Source: Microbulbifer sp. MKSA007 (GTDB taxonomy: Bacteria; Pseudomonadota; Gammaproteobacteria; Pseudomonadales; Cellvibrionaceae). From it: a stretch of 64,000 nt of DNA. The stretch spans positions 2,873,501 to 2,937,500 of the forward strand of contig CP128433.1 of NCBI GenBank assembly GCA_032615215.1. Direction: 5' to 3'. The translations under genes were made by a program, and so were the position numbers. The notes below the pieces were generated by a model, which saw only the letters and a program-made list of their open reading frames with translations, was not told the origin of the DNA and searched no databases. The first letter of the stretch is position 1, and each line of letters begins with the position of its first letter. Positions 1-8,801 of this stretch are shown here, piece after piece.

Positions 1-1482
1 GCGGATGGACTTTACATCCATCCCAAAAGAACGCAGCACCTGCACCAGACCTGAAATAAACAGGCCTTTCTGATGAATTAACAAGACTTCAATATCCTGT
101 AACTTTCTGTCCGGTGTGAGGTAGGTTCGCTGGTTTGGCTCGGTGGAATACTTGATCACCACCTGATAGCGGTTGCCGTCTGGGGTTGAATGCAGTTGAA
201 GGTAACCGCCCATTGCTTCGGCTAGGCCTTTAGCAATCGAGAGTCCGAGACCTGTAGTTACCTGGGTGGTATCCATACGGGAGAAGGCACCGAAAAGTTC
301 GCTCTCGTCCGGCAATATCTCACCGCGCCCATCATCCATCAAAGTGATCGAGAGCTGCCCCTCTACCGTGGTGATCGGGTTATAAGATACCTCACCCCAC
401 AGCTCGCCTCTTTGGGCAATGCCAGTAGCGGAGTCCACCAGATTGCGAATCAGCTGGGCCGTTTTGCGATTATCCCCTGTCACCATCACCGGGAGATTGT
501 CATCAATCTGGAAGTTAAATTCTAACTCCTGGCTGTGGGCCGCCCTCGCTGCAAACTTGAATGATTTTTCTACAGTCTTGACCAGGTTAAAGGGGCCCTG
601 ACGCAACCGAATATCTTTGCGAGCCACCCGGGTAAACAAGCCCACATTATCAACCAGTTTGAGTTGCTGGCTACTGGCAACCTTGGCCAGCTCTACCCAT
701 TCGCGCTGACGGTCACTCAATGGCTCAGCTTCCAGCAGCGCTAAGGCACCAAGGGAGTCAGACAGCTGACTGCGGAATTCCTGTCCGATATTAACTATGA
801 ACTCATTGGTCAGTTCAACAGCAGCTTCGGAATGCTTGCGTGCTGCTGCTAGACTGCTTGCTCTCTGTTGCAGCTCCTGCATCGCAGACAGACGCTCCCA
901 ATAGTTCTCCGATTCGCGACGGCCCTGGTGGGCAGTCAGCCAAATAAAAGCGAGGGTGAGAGTTCCGTAGATGGTCCCCAGGATCATGCCTGAGAACAGT
1001 GCCATTAGCGCTGCTGGCAGTAGCGAGGTTGCGGTGAACCAAGTCAGAAAACGATGGTAGGGAGAAAATACGGTGGTGACACTGGAGCAAAAGATTACCG
1101 AATAGATCCACAGGAAGTGGGTCTCAGGCGCAAACCCCATTAAATAGACAAAGTAAAATAAGGTAATGCCCCACCAGGCTGAGCCGATAATCGAGAACAG
1201 AAAGTAACGATTGCGCCAACGATTTGGTCCCGAGCCATACAGGTGGTCGAAGCGAAAAACGTAGTAGCCCCTAATCAGGGTTAGTACTACCAGGCCGATT
1301 CCCATTGTTAATAACAGGCGCGGAGCTTCTAGGCGCATGTCGCCAATAGAGGCTGCGATTAGAAATGCAAAAAGGGAGAGCACCATGCCGCGCCGGGTAT
1401 ATTTGGCTATACGCATATCAGTTGCGCGGCAAATACGTCTGTCTTTTTGAACCTTGAGTTCAGGGCGATCAAATATAGACAT
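1..1482 (-). CDS. Membrane sensor-kinase-like protein without phosphoacceptor His (partial)
   Basis: The frame is open from an ATG at 1482 to the left edge (494 codons); the C-terminus lies outside the window. About six hydrophobic segments cover residues 33-185, followed by a short coiled coil. A HisKA-like helix follows, but the H-box reads NIGQEFRSQL, with Gln at residue 234 where the family has His (usually SHEIRTPL). The HATPase part is recognisable: an N-box (RNLVDSA), a G1-like DDGRGE and a G2 GLGLSIAKGL. The last visible residues (DIEVLLIHQKGLFISGLVQV) resemble the start of a receiver domain whose acidic pair is replaced by His-Gln. Known hybrid kinases share this plan. Here autophosphorylation looks impossible, so I infer a pseudokinase or regulatory ATP-binding protein. 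The signal sensed is unknown. Confidence 0.8.
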   Translation of the reverse strand, partial: MSIFDRPELKVQKDRRICRATDMRIAKYTRRGMVLSLFAFLIAASIGDMRLEAPRLLLTMGIGLVVLTLIRGYYVFRFDHLYGSGPNRWRNRYFLFSIIGSAWWGITLFYFVYLMGFAPETHFLWIYSVIFCSSVTTVFSPYHRFLTWFTATSLLPAALMALFSGMILGTIYGTLTLAFIWLTAHQGRRESENYWERLSAMQELQQRASSLAAARKHSEAAVELTNEFIVNIGQEFRSQLSDSLGALALLEAEPLSDRQREWVELAKVASSQQLKLVDNVGLFTRVARKDIRLRQGPFNLVKTVEKSFKFAARAAHSQELEFNFQIDDNLPVMVTGDNRKTAQLIRNLVDSATGIAQRGELWGEVSYNPITTVEGQLSITLMDDGRGEILPDESELFGAFSRMDTTQVTTGLGLSIAKGLAEAMGGYLQLHSTPDGNRYQVVIKYSTEPNQRTYLTPDRKLQDIEVLLIHQKGLFISGLVQVLRSFGMDVKSIR

Positions 1483-1528
1483 TGCGACCTTCCCTGAGAG
1501 ACTGGGTATCCGGTGCCATTGAAGCTCC

Positions 1529-1732
1529 CTAGCCTATCCCGAGTACTTCAACCAAAACGGTCTTTATTAGAAATCCCAGCAATCCAAGCCCCAGAGCGAG
1601 GAACAGAATAAATGTCCCAAATCTACCAGCCTTGGAGTCTTTTGCCAGGTTCCAAACAATAAACACCATAAATAGAATTAGTGCACCGATTCCCAACCAC
1701 AGGGAATACTCTTCAAACTGCTCAAATGTCAT
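1529..1732 (-). CDS. DUF2788 family small membrane protein
   Basis: This is a 67-residue protein with two hydrophobic helices (about residues 13-29 and 40-62) separated by a short charged loop, AKDSKAGRFG. Length, topology and the loop match the DUF2788 family of gammaproteobacterial inner-membrane proteins, whose function is not established. It starts 47 bases from the kinase-like gene and shares its strand, so co-transcription is possible. No catalytic motif is visible. Confidence 0.75.
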   Translation of the reverse strand: MTFEQFEEYSLWLGIGALILFMVFIVWNLAKDSKAGRFGTFILFLALGLGLLGFLIKTVLVEVLGIG

Positions 1733-1841
1733 GCGTGCATTCGCTTAAAAAATTGGCGCGCATTGTACAGTGCTTAAGGGCAACTGGTAAGTCATTGGCA
1801 AAATCTAGTCGACCACCGTACCATTTGGTAAAACTATAAAT

Positions 1842-2114
1842 TCAAGCACCCTGATAGTAGTCACCATCCTCTGAAGCGTGAGTGCCGCAACGAAGCCTGC
1901 GAACCTCTTTATCCCGGTAGCGGCTGTCATGCCAGCATCTAGGAAGTGGCTCACCAGAGAGGAAGCATAAGTCAGTTTTATCGAAGACTTCTGGGTCCTG
2001 AATCTCTTCACCCCACAAATAACGGCCTACCACAGTCAGCTCGTAGGGATTCGAAAGTGTGACGATATCAGCCACTTCTACCAAATGCTTGGTGGATATG
2101 TCTTTAAAAAGCAT
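1842..2114 (-). CDS. Small conserved hypothetical protein
   Basis: This 90-residue soluble protein begins MLFKDISTKHLVEV. I chose the ATG at 2114 because an AAGGTG ribosome site lies just upstream; the same frame stays open to 2165, but that extension has no comparable site. The middle holds a typical segment (NPYELTVVGRYLWGEEIQDP, then LSGEPLPRCW) that I recognise from short pseudomonad proteins sometimes labelled acetyltransferase. At this size it cannot be a complete GNAT enzyme, so I leave the function open. It lies downstream of gspM on the same strand but 185 bases away. Confidence 0.6.
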   Translation of the reverse strand: MLFKDISTKHLVEVADIVTLSNPYELTVVGRYLWGEEIQDPEVFDKTDLCFLSGEPLPRCWHDSRYRDKEVRRLRCGTHASEDGDYYQGA

Positions 2115-2299
2115 AGTGGCACCTTTTTCCTCGTTACTAATCCAGTATAGGGCTAAAGATGACATTTCCGCCTAAAACCACCCTACTTCTGTGGGAGGCT
2201 GCACGAATGGGGGCGTCGATATTCGAGTGTACTTAAGAGGTGGTTACTGAGGAGAAGCAGGCCCGAGTTCTATATTCGAGCCTGTCAGTAGGGAGGTTA

Positions 2300-2788
2300 C
2301 TAGCCTTCGATCGTCAATCGAGCAGAGACCATACCTTCATCCGCAAGGGCATCTAGATTAATCGTGCGAACAGCCATTTTCTCCTGCATCAGGCGATTCA
2401 ACCAGGGTTGCAAATCCTGATAACGGACTTCTTCAATCCACAATCGGATGCGGTTTTCACCCTCAGGCTCAAAGCGCTTAATCACAATCTGGTTTTGTTT
2501 GGCCGCACCAGTAACGCGCTGCAAAAGAGTACCTGAAGCACCGCCAGCACCACCACCTGCGGGCTTTATTCGCTCCAGCGTCGGGCGCTGGCCCTCCATC
2601 CAGTTAACCAGCTCACGATTTTCTTCCGCTCGCAAGCGGGACTCATCAAAGAAGCCCTTTGCCGGGGAGTACAGGCCATAAACAATAAAAATTACGGCTC
2701 CGAATATACTCAACAAACCCAAGGCTCTCTGGTCATTGGGCGGAAGTGCCTGCCATTTTTGGCGCCACTGTTCGATCTGTTCTTTCAT
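2300..2788 (-). CDS. gspM: Type II secretion system protein M
   Basis: GspM is an inner-membrane platform protein that binds GspL and helps couple the GspE ATPase to pseudopilus assembly. This 162-residue product has a short cytoplasmic N-terminus, one membrane helix at about residues 22-40 (LGLLSIFGAVIFIVYGLY) and a periplasmic ferredoxin-like domain, the usual GspM architecture and length. It is the last gene of the gsp operon; no gspN follows, as in many systems. A GC-rich imperfect inverted repeat around 2262-2288 lies just after the stop and may end the operon, although it has no T tract. Confidence 0.9.
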   Translation of the reverse strand: MKEQIEQWRQKWQALPPNDQRALGLLSIFGAVIFIVYGLYSPAKGFFDESRLRAEENRELVNWMEGQRPTLERIKPAGGGAGGASGTLLQRVTGAAKQNQIVIKRFEPEGENRIRLWIEEVRYQDLQPWLNRLMQEKMAVRTINLDALADEGMVSARLTIEG

Positions 2789-2845
2789 TATATTGCTACC
2801 ACCAATCTCTTCTTACGCTTGGCTGCTTTATATAAACCGCTGGCT

Positions 2846-4189
2846 CTAACGTAAGCGAATACGGCCTGAAACGCCTTTTTTCAACTCGTTCGCACCTAAC
2901 AGGTCCGCCTTGATCCCGCCGCCAGATAGCTTGCTGACAAATGCATCGAGATCAGACAGGTTTTCTGCCTGAAGCTGCAACACCATTTCTCCACGCTGGC
3001 CATCAAAACGAAGGGACTGTAATTTTAATGCGCCCCCTTTGTGAGCAATCCAGACTTTGCTCAACTGCTGCATCTGGGTAGAGAAAGCACCACCCTGATT
3101 ACCCGCGCCTTTCAGGAAACCTTCAAGCTGTCGGCGCATCTGGGCAGACGGTCGAGTATTCGGGAACAATTCCGTAAACATCGCCCGGGCCTGCTCTTCA
3201 GACTGGCTGCCCTTCCACTGATAAAAAGCACCGGCACCAACGAAAAACAGTAGCTGGATAACAAAACAAGCGGCAGCAACTTTAGCCGGGCGTATCCACC
3301 AAGCCGCAGCGCTCTTATTACTCGATAACTGATAATCTCCAGTTAGCAAGTTTGTTAGCAGCCCCAGCTTGAACCGTTCAATAAAGACTTCTTCCGCTGA
3401 GCGCTGGTTCAGCTGTAAGCCATCGCCAAACTGGGATTCCAACTCAGCAATCAGCAACCCATCCTGCTCGCCAGCCCCCAGCAGTACTACCTGTTTGTTA
3501 TCGATCGGCTTACCGCTTTCAGAATCATCTTCGCCTTCGGATTCATCACCTTCATCAACTAATAGCGAACCGAGAAGAGGTTGTAAAAAATCGCGATTAA
3601 CAGTTAGACCCTGCCCGGCACCTTTCCAGATATGCGCTTGGCCGCCATCCAGCCACAGGCGAATGTCACCTTCGATCAAGCTAAGTAATTCATACTCCGG
3701 CACTACAGCAGCCAGCGGCCACTGGAGCCGCTCCAACTGGGAGTGAAGCGCTTCTATTTTTTCAACATCAATGGCGTATACGCTGCAGAGATCACCGGTG
3801 CGGGGTCTGCAGGCAAAGTGTAAGTCCTCGACATCCTGGGCTAAGTGCTCCTCAACCATATAGCCAATAGCACTAGCCTGGCGACGAGCTGCCTTAGGTA
3901 TAGTTTCGAGACCGCTCCATACCCAGTTACCAGGCACCATCAGTAGCGCTTTGGCGTCATCAGGAAGGTTGAGCTGAGGGAATTCTGGCTGCTCTTCGAC
4001 AGTTTCAAATTCGGGATTAAATGCCAGAGAAAATTCTGAGTCCAAGGCTACTTGTTGCCAATTACCCTCTTGCCACTGATGCAGGCGCAGAGTCAGGTCA
4101 GCAGTTTCGCTCAACCGCAGCAGAACCAGAGACGTCTGAGGAGGCGCTGTAGGGGCTTCAATCTCGTTAATGCTTTTCTTTTTAAACAT
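2846..4189 (-). CDS. gspL: Type II secretion system protein L
   Basis: GspL links the cytoplasmic ATPase GspE to GspM and the pseudopilus. The 447-residue product has an actin-like cytoplasmic domain over about the first 290 residues, a single membrane helix near 300-325 (VAAACFVIQLLFFVGAGAFY) and a periplasmic domain. An acidic insertion (DEGDESEGEDDSESG) in the cytoplasmic domain makes it somewhat longer than enterobacterial GspL. It starts 11 bases after gspK ends and is followed by gspM, which fits one transcript. Confidence 0.92.
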   Translation of the reverse strand: MFKKKSINEIEAPTAPPQTSLVLLRLSETADLTLRLHQWQEGNWQQVALDSEFSLAFNPEFETVEEQPEFPQLNLPDDAKALLMVPGNWVWSGLETIPKAARRQASAIGYMVEEHLAQDVEDLHFACRPRTGDLCSVYAIDVEKIEALHSQLERLQWPLAAVVPEYELLSLIEGDIRLWLDGGQAHIWKGAGQGLTVNRDFLQPLLGSLLVDEGDESEGEDDSESGKPIDNKQVVLLGAGEQDGLLIAELESQFGDGLQLNQRSAEEVFIERFKLGLLTNLLTGDYQLSSNKSAAAWWIRPAKVAAACFVIQLLFFVGAGAFYQWKGSQSEEQARAMFTELFPNTRPSAQMRRQLEGFLKGAGNQGGAFSTQMQQLSKVWIAHKGGALKLQSLRFDGQRGEMVLQLQAENLSDLDAFVSKLSGGGIKADLLGANELKKGVSGRIRLR

Positions 4190-4200
4190 ACAATTTCTAA

Positions 4201-5187
4201 CTATTCGCTCTCTTCAGTGCTTTCGTACTCGAGCAACTCCTGCATCATTTGACCAGAAAAGGCCCGGCGCTGGCGCTGGCGCACCCGAACCTTGCCATCT
4301 GTACTATTCCGAACCAGGGCGGACTCCCAATACTGCCTGTATTCGCCATCGCTTCCGAGTTGGACAGCAATTCGCGCCAGAAAGTGCTGGCTTTGAAAAG
4401 TAAAAGGCCCCGAGTTAGCGATTTCATAATCTGCATATTCACTCGAGTCACTGATATAACCGCCCGACTCGCGAAGTTGCACCAACTTGGAAACACTTGC
4501 GGAAGGCTCAATCGCCTCGATTAACTCCTCAGAAGCCGTGTTGATATTCACCAGGGTTCCTGTCTCCGGGAGGGCACAAAGGAAAGGCACAAGTTTCTCC
4601 CAGTCCTCTAATTCCATATCTACTACCGATGACAACTCAGTAATATCAGTGATCATCATGTCCGGTGTTCTGTGGGCAAGTTCCCTTCCCAGGTAGCCGT
4701 CATCCTCTGTCCCCGAGGTTCGCGGGGTATCGCCATCGTCCACCCAATCTGCAATTGACTTGGCCAGGTCAGACTTGCCGGTAACATTATTCACCAGGCG
4801 CTGGAAGATCTCGAATTGATCACTATCGCTGCTATCAGACAAATTATTCACGTTAAAACATGAATGTAAGTCTTTGATATTCATGCGAATTTTGCCATTA
4901 TCAGGATTGAACTGCAGAACTGGGAATGCCCAGGCCTCCAAGGCATGGTCTGCGGTTTCCTCCTCTTCCTGGTCTTCCTCGAAATCCTCCAACAGCGCTA
5001 CCCGTGTCCAGGCCTCAGCCGCTTCAACAAACTCTGCCAACTGTGTGTTGGCCAACAGTGCACCGCTGCGGGAAATCGCAATCTGATCGCGCAAGATAGC
5101 GTGGGATACCGCCGCGATGGCAATCACCATCACCAGCAGTACAACAATCAGAGCCACCCCTTTTTGACGAGCCAGCGACCTCGGCAT
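4201..5187 (-). CDS. gspK: Type II secretion system minor pseudopilin K
   Basis: GspK forms the pseudopilus tip with GspI and GspJ. The product has a prepilin-type leader and helix (QKGVALIVVLLVMVIAIAAV) with Val in place of Phe at +1 and no Glu at +5, a GspK hallmark, followed by the large inserted domain of the family. I chose the ATG at 5187 (MPRSL) because an AAAGGT site precedes it by about 8 bases and the leader is then of ordinary length; the frame also allows ATG at 5202. It follows gspJ closely. Confidence 0.9.
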   Translation of the reverse strand: MPRSLARQKGVALIVVLLVMVIAIAAVSHAILRDQIAISRSGALLANTQLAEFVEAAEAWTRVALLEDFEEDQEEEETADHALEAWAFPVLQFNPDNGKIRMNIKDLHSCFNVNNLSDSSDSDQFEIFQRLVNNVTGKSDLAKSIADWVDDGDTPRTSGTEDDGYLGRELAHRTPDMMITDITELSSVVDMELEDWEKLVPFLCALPETGTLVNINTASEELIEAIEPSASVSKLVQLRESGGYISDSSEYADYEIANSGPFTFQSQHFLARIAVQLGSDGEYRQYWESALVRNSTDGKVRVRQRQRRAFSGQMMQELLEYESTEESE

Positions 5188-5205
5188 TTTTCTACCTTTC
5201 ATCGC

Positions 5206-5933
5206 CTAACGCCCGTCATCATCATCGTCGTCAGCAGAGGAACTGTCTTCCGCTGCCAGTATCTGGAAGACACGACGGACCTCCCCGTACTGCCGGGTGA
5301 CAATAACAAATTCAATAGCTTGCGGAAGCCGTATATCCGCTTCTGTTTGGGAACCGTCCGAGCTGATCGGTGGCCACTGGGCAACCCAGGCATCAGTGTC
5401 TGGGTCCAGGTATTGAAGACTTAAACTTTCGACTCCCATTAGCAGAGGCTCGGCGATGGGCGCAGAATCGGGAGACCGATCCAAGACCTGCCAGCGACTG
5501 CGCAGTAATAACCCACCTATATCGTCCTCGCCCCCCGGCCAGTGCCGGTGGTCAGGGAGTCGATCTCAAGATCCTCGGCGTATCCGATGCTATAACTCAA
5601 ACGCAATAGCTCGCCCCGAGGTTCCCCGGTGAGATTTGCCGCACCAAGGCGCGTAAATTCCAACTCATCTTCATCACCACGTAACGCATGCTCATAACCG
5701 CTGTAGGCATTCTTAACAGCGCGGGCAGTTACCTGGCGAAAATCATTGTCTATACGGTACATCGCCATAGAAAAGCGACGTAGCTGCTCGGCCCTCTGGT
5801 CCACCATCTCTTCCGTGTCAAAAAAGAGTCCCAACAGCGAAAAGGAACCGACACTGATAATGGCGACAAGAACTAAAACTATGAGGACTTCAATGAGGGT
5901 AAAGCCCGACTGGCTGGAAAGGCGCAAAGACAT
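5206..5933 (-). CDS. gspJ: Type II secretion minor pseudopilin J (frameshifted as assembled)
   Basis: GspJ is a minor pseudopilin of the tip complex. The first part (5933 to about 5530) has leader and helix SGFTLIEVLIVLVLVAIISV and the expected beta-rich start, then runs into TAG at 5517. The C-terminal half continues in another frame (GGLLLRSRWQVLDRSPDS and on to the stop at 5206). Adding one G to the six-base run at 5531-5536 joins both halves into one GspJ of about 240 residues. All neighbouring gsp genes are intact, so a sequencing error is the simplest reading; a true mutation would remove the GspJ C-terminus. Confidence 0.85.
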
Positions 5934-5938
5934 ATCAG

Positions 5939-6310
5939 TTACTCCTCAGCAGCCCAAGCATCCAGGGTCAGAGTTGGGTACTCAGCATCCAGGTGGCCTA
6001 CTTCAATAATGATATGGCGCAAGCGCTCATTACTGGTGGCCTCCACTCGGGCACTAACCTCCCACTCCCTTTGCCCCAAGACCACCTGATCTGTTTGTTC
6101 CCCTAAAGGAGGCCAAGGAGTTTGCACGCGGACTTGGGAGAGCACTTGTTGGGCAACCCAGTTTGCCGAGAGACGATCCTCCATCACCCGCTGCTGGCCA
6201 ACACTGCGCTGCATTGCCTTCAGAACACTGGCGGCAATAACCCCAAAAATAACCAGGGCTATCAAGACTTCTACCAATGTAAAACCGCGCTGGGCTCTCT
6301 TAAAATTCAT
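5939..6310 (-). CDS. gspI: Type II secretion system minor pseudopilin I
   Basis: This is a 123-residue minor pseudopilin with a short basic leader and the cleavage/helix motif RGFTLVEVLIALVIFGVIAA, with Glu at +5 of the mature form. The length is typical of GspI, which nucleates the GspI-J-K tip. Its start overlaps the end of gspH by 11 bases and its stop lies 5 bases before gspJ, so translation is probably coupled within the operon. Confidence 0.92.
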   Translation of the reverse strand: MNFKRAQRGFTLVEVLIALVIFGVIAASVLKAMQRSVGQQRVMEDRLSANWVAQQVLSQVRVQTPWPPLGEQTDQVVLGQREWEVSARVEATSNERLRHIIIEVGHLDAEYPTLTLDAWAAEE

Positions 6311-6866
6311 CGGCCTGCCACTCTAGCTGCAATCCGTTCAGGCTGGTGTAAGAAATAGTCGCACCTCGAACGTCGTCGCCATTCTCAACAAGGTACATGG
6401 CAACTTCTACGGGAAGTACCTCTCCACTGGAGAGAGCAACAAATTGCGGAACGACTCGATCTTCATTGGTCTCTTCTGCAAATTCCGTGGATTCTGTCGA
6501 CGGCAGCTCCGCCTCAGTTATCACTTCAAGGCGAACGATTTCCGGCAATTCATGGGTGGCAAAACGCGCAGCACGCCTCCCCGACGCAACCGAATCTATC
6601 GGCAACCAGGTCATTGTTTCTTGCTCAAAATGCACCACGCTATAAGTGCCCTGTTCAAAAACAACGCCGTAATGCATTTTGTCAATCAGGGCTCGATCCG
6701 CAACCAACTGCAAAAGGGCCGACAAGCGCTGGGCTTCTTTTTGCCACACGCGCCCGCCGGAATTCCCCATCGATAGAGTCGCCATGCCAGCCAGAGAGGC
6801 GATGATGACAATCACTACCAACAGTTCGATCAGCGTAAAGCCACGGCTTCGACCAATGCTATACAT
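6300..6866 (-). CDS. gspH: Type II secretion system minor pseudopilin H
   Basis: GspH carries the prepilin signature RGFTLIELLVVIVIIASLAG and a beta-rich C-terminal domain; it links the GspG shaft to the tip complex. I chose the ATG at 6866, which gives a nine-residue leader; the frame also permits a TTG at 6875. No strong ribosome site is visible, but the gene starts about 20 bases after gspG ends, so re-initiation is plausible. It is about 188 residues, within the family range. Confidence 0.9.
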   Translation of the reverse strand: MYSIGRSRGFTLIELLVVIVIIASLAGMATLSMGNSGGRVWQKEAQRLSALLQLVADRALIDKMHYGVVFEQGTYSVVHFEQETMTWLPIDSVASGRRAARFATHELPEIVRLEVITEAELPSTESTEFAEETNEDRVVPQFVALSSGEVLPVEVAMYLVENGDDVRGATISYTSLNGLQLEWQADEF

Positions 6867-6885
6867 CAAGTGCAAATTTCAGGTG

Positions 6886-7314
6886 TTACAGGTCAGTAAC
6901 GTAGATATCAGCAGCTTCGCCCTCACCGCCCGCTTTGCCATCGGCACCGAGGGTGAATAGGTCGTAGGCACCGGCACTGCCTGGGCTGATGTACTGATAT
7001 TCATAGCCCCAGGGATCTTTTGGCGCTTTCTTCAGGTAGGGCTCAGTCCAGTTCTTCGCTTCGGGGAAGCCGGATGGGCGGGATACCAGTGCCATCAGGC
7101 CCTGATCAGAGCTGGGGTAGACAAAGTTATCCATGCGATAAAGGTCTAATGCAGTCTCGATAGCTTTAAGGTCAACCCTGGCCGCTTTCATTCGAGCTTC
7201 GCCGGTCTTGCCAAGAACATTAGGTACAACTAGTGCACCAAGCACCCCGAGAATTACGATCACCACCATAATTTCAATCAGGGTAAAGCCACCACTTTTA
7301 CGTAGGGTTTTCAT
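6886..7314 (-). CDS. gspG: Type II secretion system major pseudopilin G
   Basis: GspG polymerises into the pseudopilus that pushes substrates through the secretin. The 142-residue product has leader and helix GGFTLIEIMVVIVILGVLGA, the canonical YRMDNFVYPSSDQGL segment, and C-terminal acidic residues that form the calcium site in known structures. A GGAGAG site precedes the ATG. A strong hairpin lies upstream (7353-7376), between this gene and the mini-prepilin ORF, which could raise GspG relative to its neighbours. Confidence 0.95.
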   Translation of the reverse strand: MKTLRKSGGFTLIEIMVVIVILGVLGALVVPNVLGKTGEARMKAARVDLKAIETALDLYRMDNFVYPSSDQGLMALVSRPSGFPEAKNWTEPYLKKAPKDPWGYEYQYISPGSAGAYDLFTLGADGKAGGEGEAADIYVTDL

Positions 7315-7352
7315 TTTTCTCTCCTAGTTCACTCTAACTCTGGGAACCCCAA

Positions 7353-7376
7353 GGGTCACGATACCCTTCGTGACCC
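7353..7376 (-). other. Intercistronic hairpin upstream of gspG
   Basis: GGGTCACGA and TCGTGACCC form a perfect 9-bp stem around a 6-base loop, about 40 bases before the gspG start. No T tract follows on either strand, so it does not look like a full terminator. In known operons such hairpins can mark RNA processing or stabilise a downstream message; that role is inferred here. Confidence 0.6.
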
Positions 7377-7423
7377 CAATTATTTAAAAGTCACCAAATC
7401 AGTAAATTACACGATTCCCCAGA

Positions 7424-7525
7424 CTAAAGCAGCAACATGCCCAGCAAAACTGCCGCTCCCAGCCCAACAAGAATCTTCGACGCCTCTAGCAGTGTAAAGC
7501 CGGCGCTGTTGCGCAAGGATTTCAT
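7424..7525 (-). CDS. Mini prepilin-like peptide, 33 residues
   Basis: This very short ORF between gspF and gspG has a GGAGG ribosome site 6-7 bases before its ATG. The peptide has a basic leader (MKSLRNSAG), then the prepilin cleavage motif FTLLE with Glu at +5, and a hydrophobic helix ending GAAVLLGMLLL before TAG. Processing by GspO/PilD would leave a bare helix of about 24 residues with no globular domain. It may be a genuine minimal pseudopilin or regulator, or the remnant of a duplicated gspG cut after the helix. The well-placed ribosome site and intact cleavage motif favour translation. I know of no described equivalent. Confidence 0.55.
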   Translation of the reverse strand: MKSLRNSAGFTLLEASKILVGLGAAVLLGMLLL

Positions 7526-7581
7526 ACCAACCTCCTAAAGCAGCTACGCAATTTCTCTTTGACCTACACCTAATTTGAGCA

Positions 7582-8799
7582 TTAAACGACCAATTCGTTC
7601 ATGCTCAGAATTGGCATCATAATAGCCATAACGATGAACAACACGATGGCAGCCATTATCAGCAGCATCAGAGGTTCAAAGATACTTACAAAGGCAGTTA
7701 CCGCACCCTGCAAATCCTGTTCTTGCGAATCCGCCGCACGCTGAAGCATTTCATCGAGAGTGCCCGAAGATTCACCACTTGCGATCATATAGATCATCAT
7801 CGGTGGGAAATAGCCTACATCTTCCAGGGCTTTACGAAGGCTCCCGCCCTCGCGCACGCTCTTTTGAGCCGCATCGAGTCGGTCTTTAAGGAAGGTATTG
7901 GTCATTACTCCACCGGCGATACCCATGGCTTGAACCAGCGGCACACTGCTGCCCGTAAGAATCGCCAGGGTCCCTACATAGCGAGCACTCTGTGTCCCTC
8001 GCATCATCCAGCCAATAATTGGCAGCTCCAGCAAACGGTGGTGGAAACGATACCGAATTGCCGGGCGCCGCAGCATCATCACAGCGCCAAAAATGAGCGC
8101 CCCAAGTGCCGGCGGCACCAGCCAGCCCCAGGCAGAAATAAAATCGCTCATGGAGACCAGGATGCGGGTAGCCAGCGGCAAAACCTGCCCGGTGCCGGTA
8201 AATACCTCGATAACATCAGGTACCACGTACACCATCAAACCGGTTACAACCAATACACAGATAAATACCAAAACAACTGGGTAGATCAGAGCCAGCTGCA
8301 CCTTCTGCCGAAATTGCTGCTGCCCTTCCGTATAGTCACCAAGGCGATCCAGCACCGCATCCAAATGACCAGAGTGCTCCCCTGCTTCAACCGTAGCGCG
8401 ATAGAGTTTGGGGAATGCCCGTGGAAAACTGCTCAGGGCCAAGGCGAAACTGTGCCCTTCAAGGATTTTGCCCCGAACAGCCAATACCACGCGTTTGATT
8501 TTTTGGTTACGAGTCTGATTGGCAATGGCTCCAAGGGTTTCTTCCAGGGGAATACCCGCTCGAAGCAAAGTGGACATCTGCCGAGTTAGCAGGGCCAGGT
8601 TTTTAACACTCAGCCCAGGGCTACCAGATAGAAAGCTGGCACCGCCCTTCTCTTCTTTCTCGGTGGCTGCACTGACTTCCAGAGGCACCATACCTTTGGC
8701 GCGCAGCTGCTGCCGCGCAGCGCGCGCGCTATCCGCCTCGAGCGTACCGCGGCTCTTGCGGCCGGATGCTGCCAGCGCTGTATACTCAAAAGCTGCCAC
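7582..8799 (-). CDS. gspF: Type II secretion system inner-membrane protein F
   Basis: GspF is the polytopic platform protein that works with GspE, L and M to assemble the pseudopilus. The 405-residue product has two repeated cytoplasmic helical domains (about residues 70-170 and 275-370), each followed by membrane helices; the first pair is near 175-245 and the last near 375-400. It starts with GTG two bases after the gspE stop, which implies coupled translation. Length and domain order match the family. Confidence 0.94.
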   Translation of the reverse strand: MAAFEYTALAASGRKSRGTLEADSARAARQQLRAKGMVPLEVSAATEKEEKGGASFLSGSPGLSVKNLALLTRQMSTLLRAGIPLEETLGAIANQTRNQKIKRVVLAVRGKILEGHSFALALSSFPRAFPKLYRATVEAGEHSGHLDAVLDRLGDYTEGQQQFRQKVQLALIYPVVLVFICVLVVTGLMVYVVPDVIEVFTGTGQVLPLATRILVSMSDFISAWGWLVPPALGALIFGAVMMLRRPAIRYRFHHRLLELPIIGWMMRGTQSARYVGTLAILTGSSVPLVQAMGIAGGVMTNTFLKDRLDAAQKSVREGGSLRKALEDVGYFPPMMIYMIASGESSGTLDEMLQRAADSQEQDLQGAVTAFVSIFEPLMLLIMAAIVLFIVMAIMMPILSMNELVV

Positions 8800-8801
8800 A
8801 A

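Noticed and set aside
5531..5536. Programmed frameshifting or slippage in gspJ
   Set aside because: Six G is short for slippage and six other genes show the same kind of lesion, so a missing base is simpler.
7723..8589. 288-codon plus-strand frame opposite gspF
   Set aside because: Antisense shadow of a clear GspF; composition rich in His and Gln as expected of a shadow.
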